From Chelonoidis abingdonii (taxonomy: Eukaryota; Chordata; Testudines; Testudinidae): 64,000 bases of DNA. Both the position numbers and the translations under genes were made by a program. Positions 1 through 10,600 of this stretch are shown here, piece by piece. The stretch spans positions 3,122,331 to 3,186,330 of the forward strand of contig NC_133770.1 in the NCBI RefSeq assembly GCF_003597395.2, written 5' to 3'. Position 1 is the stretch's first letter. Each line of letters opens with the position of its first letter. Below the pieces are notes generated by a model that did not search any database, was not told where the DNA came from, and saw nothing but the letters and a program-made list of their open reading frames with translations.

Positions 1-262
1 TTTTTTGGCCTTCCTAATTATATTGTTACACTTCATTTGCCAGAGTTTATGCTCCTTTCTATTTTCCTCACTAGGATTTAACTTTCAGTTTTTAAAGGAT
101 GCCTTTTTGTATCTCACTGCTTCTCTTACTTTGTTGTTTAGCCACGGCGGCTCTTTTTCAGTTCTCTTACTGTTTTTTAATTTAAATTGAGCCTCTATTA
201 TGGTGTCTTTAAAAAGTTTCCACGCAGTTTGCAGAGATTTCACTTTTGGCACTTGTAGTGCC
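1..262 (-). mobile_element. LINE (CR1-like) ORF2 fragment
   Basis: On the minus strand a 63-codon frame (276-85) reads LQTAWKLFKDTIIEAQFK and PPWLNNKVREAVRYKK, the segment between endonuclease and reverse transcriptase in CR1-like ORF2. It runs off the left edge of the window and is truncated. Confidence 0.65.
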
Positions 263-264
263 GT

Positions 265-1200
265 GAACTGCCCCACTCCCTGTGTGAGTGGGCTGCAGCA
301 GGCCAGGCCACCTGTGCAGACAGCGAGCCAATCACAGAGGGGCTTATTGGGAGCCAGTCAGGGCCCAGTTTGGAGACAGCCAATCAGGGCCAGGCTCCGC
401 CATATATAAAGGCTGCCCAGAGTAGGAGCAGTCTGTCTGTCCCAGGAGTTGGACAGGGGAAGATCAGTCTCTAAGGGTGGAGACAAGCACTGTGGACAGC
501 GCAGTGCTGGCCAGGCTCAGGGAGGCTAGGGAGCTCTAGCCCGCAAGCTGCCAGGTTGCGGGCCCTGAAGGGAAGGGCCTAGCGGGTGCAAGGGGCCGTA
601 GGGGAAGCGGCCCGGGGAAGCGGACGGATGAAGGGAGAGAAAGGAGGACAGTGAGGCTGCCGCCAGAGGGTCCCTGGGCCGGGACCCAGAGTAGAGGGCA
701 GGCCTGGGTCCCCCCTTCACCCCTTGCAGGACACCCAGCCATTGGCCACAGGGAGTGGCCATTATAGACTATGCCAGATCCCTGACAAGAGGGATTAGAC
801 TTTGGGGTGTGTGGTTGTACATGGTTGCTGGGGTGCAGAGAGACTGCTGATCACTGACCCCTAGAAGGGGGTGCAGATGGACTAAGGGGCACTGCCGGAG
901 GGGAGTGGCCTCAAAGAGGTGCCGCCAAGCAGGGAGCAACGTGGGTCCGGAGACAACAACTGAGGGCAGAAAGAAGGATGGGACACCACCAAGAGGGAGT
1001 GCTCAGCAGGACAGAGCTAATTCCCAGAGTCCCCAGAGGGAGGCGCCAGGTGGTGAGTCCCAGCCCGTTTACAGCACTGTACCCTTTAATTTCTGTTTAA
1101 CTAACCTCATTTTTGTGTAGTTCCCCTTTCTGAAATTAAATGCTACAGTATTGGGCCGCTGTGGAATTTTCCCTGCCACAGGGATGGTAAATTTAATTAT
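265..1200 (+). mobile_element. Retroelement promoter/LTR-like segment
   Basis: Contains two CCAAT boxes (about 328 and 380), a TATA box (tatataaa, 403-410), a GC-rich leader and an AATTAAA-like element near 1135. It looks like the regulatory region of a retroelement rather than of gene 1, but I cannot name the family or fix its ends. Confidence 0.4.
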
Positions 1201-1203
1201 ATT

Positions 1204-1265
1204 ATGGTCACAGGATTCTTTGCTGCTTTTACAGATCCAGACTAACATGGCTACCCCTCTGATAC
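1204..1265 (+). mobile_element. SINE-like 3' end fragment
   Basis: The last about 60 bp matches the right end of the complete copy at 48810-49207 (cacaggattctttgctgc through cagactaacatggctacccc). 5'-truncated. Confidence 0.6.
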
Positions 1266-1890
1266 TTAATTGTAAGTGTCATTTAAAAGCCTTACTAAAG
1301 TCAAAATATACCACATCTACTGCTTCCCCTCATCTGAAGGCTTATCTGTCAAAGAAAGCTATTAGATTGTTTGACATGATTTGTCATTTTTGTCCTGTTG
1401 GTTTAACTGGGTGTTTATCCTTTACAAAAATTGTGTCCCCTTGCCCCCCCCCACACACTCCCCATCTTTTCATTCGCTAGTTCGTCTGAGGAGCAAGTCA
1501 GGGAATGTTGATCTACTATAACGAATGTCATTTACAGGCTGTGTACGCTCTGTATGGATCTGGGGACACTAGGTATTATTTGAAAGCAGTATATGTAAAC
1601 TGCACGAGTTGTGCATATGTAAATATCTGCAAAAATATTGTGATTTGCCAGATATGATAATCTTGTTATATGTTGTATCACCTTTGTATTATGTGTTATG
1701 GATATGTCTGTATTTCAAACTTGTGCTATGCTTCTGGGTGTCACCCTCAAACATTTGGCATCAGCGCTCCTAGCCTGCTGATGGCTCGTTAAGACCATCC
1801 GCTAAATTGACCCATTGAGAGAAGACAGATACATCTTATGACTCAGCAGGCAGGACATGCCTATGGAAAGAAACTCTAAGGTTTTCAAGT

Positions 1891-2877
1891 AGGGTGACCA
1901 GACAGCAAATGTGAAAAATCAGGGATGGGGTCGGGGATAGAGCTGTCAAGGTGTTTTCCCCACTTTGAAATTTAAGCTTCTAAAAGTGGGGACCTGCAGA
2001 TCATTTTAAGCTTAATTACGAGCTTAAATTTGGTATGCTGCCACCAGCCAAAATATAGTGTTTGGCACACTTCCTGTTCCCCCAAAACCTTCCCTGGGAA
2101 ACCCAGACCAACCCCTTGGATCTGAACACAAGGAGAAATTAGCCTTCCCCCTCTATTTCCCCCAGACTTTCCCCTCCTGGGTTACACTGAGAGGCTACAC
2201 TGATCCAAACTCCTTGGATCTTAAAACAAAGAGAATTAACCTTCCCCCCTCTTTTTCCCCCACCAATCTCTGGTGAGTTCAGACCCGAATCCCTTGAGTC
2301 TTAAACAAGGAGAAAATCAAATAGAATTTCTTAAAAAAGAAAGCTTTTAATTAAAGAAAGAAAAAGTAAAAATTATCTCTGTAAAATCAGGGTGGAAAAT
2401 GTTTTACAGGGTATTTAGATGCATATAGACTAGAGGGACATCCCCCCGCAGCCTGAGATTCAAAGTTACAGCAAACAGAGGTAAAAATCCTTCCAGCAAA
2501 AAGACACATTTACAAGTTAAGAAACAAACATAAAACTAATCCGCCTGGCCTGGCTATACTTACAATTTTGAAACATGAAAGACTGATTCAGAAAGATTGG
2601 GAAGGTCTGGGTGTACGTCTGGTCCCTCTTAGCCCCAAGAGTGAACAACGAAAAAACAAACAGCACAAACAAAGACTTCCCTCCACCAAGATTTGAAAGT
2701 ATCTTGTCCCCCCATTGGTCCTCTGGTCAGGTGTCAGCCAGGTTCACCGAACTTCTTAACCCTTTACAGGTAAAACAGACATTAACCCTTAACCATCTGT
2801 TTATGACAGAAGCCAATATAAGAAAAAGTCCCCAAAATCGGGACTGTCCCTGTAAAATCAGGACATCTGGTCACCCT
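1891..2877. mobile_element. MITE with agggtgacca termini
   Basis: Starts agggtgacca and ends tggtcaccct, perfect 10-bp inverted termini, extended by related inner text (caaatgtgaaaaatcaggga on the left). Flanks show ttttcaag on both sides, consistent with an 8-bp hAT-type duplication with one extra base on the right. The interior is interrupted by a solo LTR. Confidence 0.65.
1944..2808. mobile_element. Solo LTR inside the MITE
   Basis: 865 bp bounded by tgtca and tgaca, the 5-bp inverted ends typical of LTRs. It interrupts the MITE and has no coding content. Contains A-rich tracts with a possible polyadenylation region (about 2345). The five-base flanks (agagc and gaagc) are not identical, so the exact ends need checking. 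Confidence 0.55.
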
Positions 2878-3340
2878 ACTTTTCAAGCCATGTGCTGGGC
2901 AGCTTGTGTTTGAAACAAAGGAAGCACAGGCTGGATGGCAAAAGACTATAAAAGGCAGCTGTATCTTATCCATTTTGTCTTCTATCCTGCTTCTTACCTC
3001 TGGAGGAACTTTGCTACAAACTGAGGCTCTGAACAAAGGACTGAATGGCCCATCCCAGCTGGGGATGTTCCAGGGGGACTTTCAAGGCAGCAAACTCACC
3101 AGTACTGCTAAGAACCTGATCTATGGATTCTGAAGTCTTTGTATATAAGTGACTGTTTTACCATTTAACAACTCTCTTCTTGTTCTTTCCTATTTCTTTA
3201 TAATAAACCCTTAGTTTTAGACACTAGAAAATTGGCTGCAGCGTGGTAGTTTGGGTAAGATCCAAACCTATACTGACCTGGCAATGTGGCCGGCCCTTTG
3301 GGGTCAGAAGAACATTTTGTAAATGTGAGCAGAGTCTAAA

Positions 3341-4000
3341 ATAACTTCTCACTGTACTGGCCCTAGGGACAGATTGGGAGCCAGAGACTGAAATGCAATA
3401 AGGGGGCTGGGTGATTTTTATTTTTGCTTCTTGATAACCAGTGTGGGCATCAGAAGCGCAATTTGTGACTGGTTGGGAGGTTTAACTTCAGTGTTACCCA
3501 CGTGGCTTGGGAGTATCTGCTCCTTCCTTTGCAGCCTCCCCTGACCTTGGCATGTCCAGTGAGGGCTGCCCCGGGCACCCCCGGTCCCAGGGGGTTCCCC
3601 TGTACTGAAGTGAGTTGACGAATGTCCGTGATGGGTTCTGAACAAGAACAGAACTGTATAAGAAGGGATAAGAATTGTTGATGTTCGGGTGCGTTCTTCA
3701 ATGCGTTTCAGCTCCCTGGATCCCATTGGCCATTCTGGCTCATCACTGCTCTCCCTTCCTTGCTGCTCAGCCTAGATATTCAGGCTGGGTGCCTGGCAGC
3801 GGGTAGTTCTTTTAAGTGCCTTCCTCTTTAAATGGATCTTGCCCTGTTCCATCCTGCCCCACTCCTGGGGCTGTGTCTTCAGCAGGCAGGACATGGCACT
3901 GCCTGCCCAGAGCACTTCCCTCTTGGGAGAGAGGCTGGTGGCTCAAAGTGGGCTTGCTACTGAAGTGGTTTGGGGAGCATTTGGAGGGGGTGTTACCACA
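3341..4000. other. Unassigned sequence upstream of the KRAB exon
   Basis: I see no gene or clear repeat here. The open frames on both strands (for example 3418-3726 minus) have no recognisable protein signature. The missing 5' exon of gene 1 could lie in this interval, but no ATG-containing exon ending in phase 0 with a good donor was evident. Confidence 0.4.
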
Positions 4001-4130
4001 GGTGCTGGAACTAGGGGCGCTGGGGGTGCTGCTGCACCCCCTGGCTGGAAGTGGTTTCCATAATATCCAGGGTTTGCACCTTGGTTCAATGGCTCTCAGG
4101 ACCCCCACTATGCAAATTGTTCCAGCCTCC
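4001..4130. mobile_element. Short MITE with ggtgctggaac / gttccagc termini
   Basis: About 130 bp between inverted ends gtgctggaac and ttgttccagc; the interior (cccctggctggaagtggttt) matches a repeat I recognise from turtle sequence. A fragment of related sequence recurs near 32270-32320. Confidence 0.5.
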
Positions 4131-4480
4131 TAGGGTATTATGACAGGGAGAGATTGTTTTCTTCCTGCCTCAGTCTCATCCATACTCTCCTCCTAGGCTT
4201 TAGGCAAACGCTTGGTGTGAGGCTGGGAGGGGTTAGGCCGGAAGGGGAGGGTAGAGATGAGCTACCGTATGAAACCACTTGCGCCTGCTTGCTCTGGTTA
4301 GCGTTCTAGGTGCAATGGGCGTGTTAATGACGGTCTGAGAGAGATTTAGCAGGGAGTGCCTTTCCCCGTTAAAATCACAGAGGGAGCAAAGTTAATAAGG
4401 CTCCGAGGCATGGTGAGCTCATTTATAGGACTCCCGTACTCTGCCCCAGGCCCAGAATCAACTCAGCCGTTTGTCTTCAG

Positions 4481-4607
4481 GTGCCAGTGACATTTGAAGA
4501 TGTTGCTGTCAGGTTCTCCGCAGAGGAGTGGCAGATCCTGGAGGAATGGCAGAAGGAGCTTCATAAGGAAGTGATGGAGGAGAATTACCAGTTGCTGATC
4601 TCGCTAG
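4481..4607 (+). CDS. KRBA1: KRBA1-like exon: KRAB-A box
   Basis: The exon lies between ttgtcttcag and a gtaagg donor and is exactly 127 bp (phase 0 in, phase 1 out), the standard KRAB-A exon size. It reads [17 protein letters not shown], then [20 protein letters not shown] and ISLG. The DV and EEW positions of the A box are kept, but the usual MLENY segment is VMEENY, a variant seen in old KRAB families that bind TRIM28 weakly; weak TRIM28 binding here is inference. The exon begins with GTG (Val), so translation must start in an upstream exon. Confidence 0.92.
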
Positions 4608-7600
4608 GTAAGGAGCAGCACGTGTCATGTCTGCACAGAGGGCTGTGGGCCATTCCCTGGCGTTGCAGTTACTGCTTCCCAGGACTTACGTATGGCCTAC
4701 ATTCTCTGATGCTGGAAGAATGCATTTACATCTAGCCATATTAAACAGCACGTTGTTGGCTTGTACCTAATTTACCAAGCAATTCAGATCTCTCTGAATC
4801 AATGACCTGTCCTCTTCATTATTTACCACTCCCCCATTGTGTGTGCCATCTGCAAACCTTATCAGTGATGATTTTACGTTTTCTTCCAGGTCTTTGATAA
4901 AAATGTTAAATAGTGTAGGGCCTACAACTGATCCCTTCGGGACGCCACCAGAAACAGACCTGCTCAATGATGATTCCCCATTTACAGTTACATTTTGATG
5001 CCTTTCAGTTAGCCAGTTTTTAATTCATTTAATGTGTGCCATGTTCAGTTTGCATCGCTCTAGTTTTTTCACCAAATTTTGTGCGCTACCATGTCAAACA
5101 CCTTACAGAAATCTAAGTATATTATATGAATACTGTTCCCTTTGTCAGCCAAACTTGTAATCTCATCAAAAAAAGATATCAAGTTAGCTTGATAGGATCT
5201 GTTTTCCATTAACCCATTGACTTGCTTGAATTATATTACCCTCTTTTAGTTTGTTTTCAATCAAGTCCCATATCAGCTGCTCCATTATCTTCCCAGGAAT
5301 CAATGACAGGCTGACAGGCCTATAATTACCCAGGTCATTCTGTTTACCATTTTTAAAAACTGGCACAATATTAGCTTTATTCTGGAACTTCCCCAGTGCT
5401 CCACCTCTTGTTGAAAATCACCGTTAGCAGTCCATTGAGTGCCTCAGCCAGTTCTTGTAAAACTCTTGGATGCAAGTTCTCTGGACTTGCTGACTTAAAA
5501 TGTCTAACTTTGGTAGCTTCTGATTAACATTCTCCACAGATTCTAGTGGCATGGAAAGAGTATTATCATTACCATATGATGAGACAGCATCATCAGGTTT
5601 TCCCCAAATACAGAACAGAAGTATTTACTGAACACTTCTGCCTTTTAGCATTATTGTTGATAATTCTACCATTTCCATCTAGTAATGGATTCTTTTAGTT
5701 CCTAATATAGAATCCTAGAATATCAGGGTTGGAAGGGTCCTCAGGAGGTATCTAGTCCAACCCCCTGCTCAAAGCAGGACCAATCCCCAACTAAATCATC
5801 CCAGCCAGGGCTTTGTCAAGCCTGACCTTAAAAACCTCTAAGGAAGGAGATTCCACCACCTCTCTAGTAATTCCAGTACTTCACCACTCTCCTGGTGAAA
5901 AAGTTATTACTAATATCCAACCTATATTTAATAAACTTCTTATTGTTCTTAACTGTGCTTTCAATAGATTTCTCCTTGCATTCTTTTGCTTCCCTTACCA
6001 ATTTTCTAAACTGCCTAACTTCTGTTTTATATTCATTACTATCAACTTCCCATTTCTTCTATTTGTTATGTTGTTTTTCTATTTTTATAGCTGCCTTTGC
6101 TTCCCTTCTAAATTAGGTTGGGTTTTTAACCAGCACAACCTTCTTCCTCAGTTGTGGGATTGAGGCTTTTGGGGCAGGAAAGTGTTCTTAAATGATTCCC
6201 AAGTATCATTCACTGCAACACTAGCCATGTTTAACCAGCTTAGTTACAGCAGTGTTTGTTCTTGCTTGTGTGGAAAATACAGGTTCTATCTATGAGATAA
6301 GAATGCCTCCCCCCACGCCATATTGCCTAGTTACTTGGAGCTTTTCTTCCCCCCCCCCCCCCCCAATCACCGCAATATATGAGCACCTCTTATTCTTTAA
6401 CTCGTTAACTTCCACAGCACCCCTGTATTATTATTTCCATTGGTCCTGCCATGAGGGCAGGGGACTGGACTCGATGACCTCTCGAGGTCCCTTCCAGTCC
6501 TAGAATCTATGAATTGTGCAGATGAGGATCAAGGCTACACAGCAGCTCAGGGCTTGCGTCCCAGCTCGAATAGACAGATGCCGCTGGTTCTGCTTGAACT
6601 AGCAGAGTGGCCATGGCAGCAGCTCAGATGAGCCACACAAGTATGTGCCAAGGCTGTCAGGCAGGGTGGCTAGCCAAAGCCACCACCTATGCCGCTGCAG
6701 CCATGGCGCTATTTTTAGCATCCTAGCTCAAGCACAGCTGGTGTGTGTACGTCAACCTGAGTGGGGAATTACGCCTCCCAGCTGCTGTGTAGACATGCCC
6801 CAAGAAAGTGAGTGACTTGTCTGGTTCACACATTAACCCTTGTGGCTACCTCCTGGTTCTCTAACGCATTTCTCCCCCATTTCTTTTTTGCCTGTTACCA
6901 GGCAGGAGTGAACTCTGTTATAACATACTTTGGCCATAGCTGGGCTGGGTTTTGGTTTTGTAGTGTAGATCAGTGGCTCTCAACCTTTCCAGACTATGGT
7001 ACCCCTTTCAGGAGTCTGATTTGTCTTGCGTACCTCAAATTTCACCTCACTTAAAAACCACTTGCTTACAAAATCAGACATACAAATACAAAAAGTCACA
7101 GCGCATTATTACTGAAACATTGTTGACTTTCTCATTTTTACCATATAATTCTAAAATAAGTCGATTGGAATATAAATATTGTACTTACATTTCAGTATAT
7201 AGAGCAATACAAACAAGTCATTGTCTGCATGAAATTTTAGTTTGTACTGACTTTGCTGGTGCTTTTTCTGTAGCCTGTTGTAAAACCAGGCAAATCTCTG
7301 GATGAGTTGATGTACCCCGGGAAGACCTCTGTGTCCCCCCAGGGGCACATGTACCCCTGGTTGAGAACCACTGATACAGATGGAACCATTGAACCCTTTT
7401 CTTTAGAAGTTTGATTCCAACTCAGTTTTGCCTCGTTCACACTGGCTGAGTGAAGTGCGCAGAGCTGGAACTATCTTTTAACTGCAGTTGGTCTGAGACC
7501 TGATCAGTCAATCTCTCTCTCGCACACACACACCACTAGCATTAGTCTCCAAATCCTCCCCTTGCACTAGCATCCCTTGGTTTCCCCGGCAAGGGGGCAC

Positions 7601-10600
7601 TAATGTAAACTAGACACTGCTGCTTTGACCGCTGTGTTATCTGACCCTGCTCTGGGCCAGTCTAGGCAGCACCATGGTGAATACTCTGGCAGCTGCTCTG
7701 GTGGAGCTGCACAGGTGGTACCAGTGGTGGGGAACGTGAAGAAAAATGTCAGTGTCCACAAGGCCTCTGAGCAGCATTTGTTCACCACACAAACTACAGC
7801 CAGCTTCCATTGGCAGTGGCTCGTGGGAAGGTTGTGGACCCTCGGAAGCCGGAATGAGAGGAGAATCTGGTTCCTTCATTTCCTCTGTGATCCATGTGGA
7901 GGTTCCTCCTCTGTCCTGCGCTGGGCTGGTGTTTCAAAGCAAAGCTCAGCCCAAAGCTATTGCGATACAAACCCACAAGTTACCCCAGGTTTGCTGAGGA
8001 TACTAACGAACACTGCACCAAACCAAGCATGTACTGTGACCCTGTAACTAGATCCCGAACCAGGTGGCTCTGGTGCACTCACGGGTTTCACGGGGAACCC
8101 CTCTGGCTCTGACTTCCATTGGGAGGTTTTAATTTTAGCTAAGGCAAATGAGCAATTGATCAAATACAAAGTCTCTGACTGCGGCAAAGAGCCATCTCCC
8201 CCCTCCCCACACCCACTCCCACCACCCTCTGCACAGAACCATCTCCGTCTCCGGGGGGGGCTGTCTCTTCCCTGGCCAGAGGGATTCTGACATTTAGAGC
8301 TGCCGGATGTAGACCATAGATAAGTCAGAGTGAAACTGGAAAGGATCCAGAGGCAAGCAACAAAGATGATCAAAGGGATGGAACACAAGCCATATGAGCA
8401 AAGGCTGAAGGAACTGAGTGTGTTTAGTTTGGAAAAGAGGAGATTAAGGGATGATAGTGGTCTTCAGGTACTTGAAAGGCTGCCATAAAAAAGATGGAGA
8501 AAAGCTGTTCTGTCTTGCCACAGAGGGCAGGACAAGAGGTAGTGGGTTCAAACTACAGTGTAGCAGATTTAGGAAGTTTTCCCAAAATTTAATCTAACTG
8601 TAAGAACAGTAGGGAAGGAACAGATGCTGGGGGAGGTTATGGAAGCTCCTTCACTGGAGGTTTTCAGTAGGAAGCTGGAGAGCATGTGTCTTGGGTGGGT
8701 TTAGACACAACAAATCCTGCATCTTGGCAGGGGTTAGACTGGATGAGCCTCATGGTCCCTTTGAACACTGTGGTTTTGTGATTCTAGGAAACATGTCCCC
8801 AGCCCAGGCAGCAACACACACCGAGGTTTGCACCATCTCCTGCCCCTATTTTGCACCGTCCTGCCTGAAGTGCAGGGTCGCCCTGTTTGTCAGCTCCCAC
8901 CCAGACTGGGCCTCGAACCAGGACCCAGTTGTGTGTTAGGGCCCTGTTTGGGGCGCAGCTGAGCTGTAGCCAGGTTCCCGAACATGTGCACAGACGGGGC
9001 TGGATTCTGGCCTGAGCGGAATGACTCTGCTGGCCGTGGTGGACAGAAGAGAACTGGGGAGACCAGATGGGAGTCGCTCTGAGCTCCATGGATGGCCGGC
9101 GAGGTGCAAAGAAGCTTTGGCTCCGTCCTGCTCAGCAGCTTCATCTTTTCTCTGCCCCCAGGACAGCTCCATCCCCAGCTGGGGTGGCTTTGAGCTCCTG
9201 GGTGGCTGCTCAGACTGGCTGCTGGTCGTCCAGCCTCCGGCTGCCTGGGGTAGCTCACCAGAGTGAGACTTTGTTCTGGGTCTTGTTTTCCCTGACCAGG
9301 TCAGCCAGTTCCCACGCTGGCTCTTCTGGCCCTGGCGGCGGAGCGGGAGGCAGCTGGCGGCCAGATCCGCGGCATCTCTGGAGAGCGAGAGCTCGCCAGT
9401 GACAGCGGCAGCTCGGAGGGTGAGTGAGCCCTTCAGTAACCAACACTAAGCCACTGCCCCCGATGCCAGCCTGGCAGTGGGTAGACTGCAAACACCTCTG
9501 GCTGGCTGGTGTGTAAGGGATCTGCTGCACACCCGACAGCAGGCCCAGCCCCCAGAGGGTATAAGCTAGACCCAGAGTGTCTGTCTTCTCCCCTCCCCAA
9601 CCTTCCTAGGGCCCCTTTGCGCTGTCCGCAGAAGGAGCCCCATTGGATCCAATAGAGCTCCTAGGTTATTAGGAACTGACTCTGCCCCCTCCCCCTACTC
9701 TGGCCCCACACACCTCTGGTGGTGCCTAGGGGCTGGTGATGCAGCCCCAGGGTTCAGGGGAGAATTCCCCCACTGCAGGCACTCTGGCCCCTTGCAAGCC
9801 CCAGCATAGATGGCAGATTGGGGGAGGGAGGAGCTGATGGTGTTAGGGGGAGTCTGATCAGTGCCACAGCCCAAGACAGCTGCTTTTGACTTGCACTGGG
9901 AGCTGTCAGCCCAGGATCTGCAAGCACAGCCCCTCCTCCGGGGGGTACCACACAGAACGGGACCCCCCGTGGTCAGCTTTCTCCTACCACCACTGAGTAA
10001 AGATGGTCTCCTGGTGCGAATCCCACGCTGGCAGCCAACAGACCTCCCAGCGGTGAAGGCATGGGAGGCCACTGGTTCTGTAGCCTGAGGCATTTCATAA
10101 GGGTAATAGGAACCATGTGGACGGAGACCCCCACCTCCCCATAATAAAATGGTGCCCATGATGACATCCACTATTCCATGCACCCACATCTTTAGGTGAA
10201 GAACTGGCCTTTCCAGAGGATGATCCAGATGTGGGCGGATTCTGGGACTCAGGGCAAACAGAAGAGGACGGGTGCCCCACAGGGGATGAGGAAGGTAAGA
10301 GATTCCCTGCTCAAGGTGGGAAAAAAGGAAGGAAAGAACTGCTCTTTCCTCAAGTCAGGTGCTGATCGCACTGGGCTTCTGGTAAGTTTTTCTCCATGTC
10401 TCAAGCAGGAGCGCATCAGGGCAGCCTGCACCTTAGCGCACTGATGAAGCTGGTGAAGGAAATCCCGGAATTTCTCTTGGGGAATTCAAAGGCCCCTGTG
10501 GAGCCAGCTGAGGCTGCTGATAGTGAAGCTGAGATGGGCTCTGAGAGGGCGTATGCTGATGGTAAGTGGGGTACCATACACAACTGCAGGGAGAAAGTCC

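Larger units (their letters stand above)
1530..3340 (+). mobile_element. LTR-like element split by a nested insertion
   Basis: Flanks 1530-1890 and 2878-3340 read as one LTR-like sequence: the right part has a TATA-like actataaaag (about 2944) and an AATAAA at 3202, and the nested element between them carries near-duplicated flanks (ttttcaag on both sides). No coding remnants. Ends are approximate. Confidence 0.45.

Noticed and set aside
3812..4133. Frames of about 100 codons just upstream of the KRAB exon
   Set aside because: Both strands open, overlapping a MITE (4001-4130), no donor in phase 0 and no family-like N-terminal sequence.
7957..8388. 143-codon minus-strand frame
   Set aside because: No homology signature; overlaps a CR1 tail at its 5' side and other open frames on the + strand.
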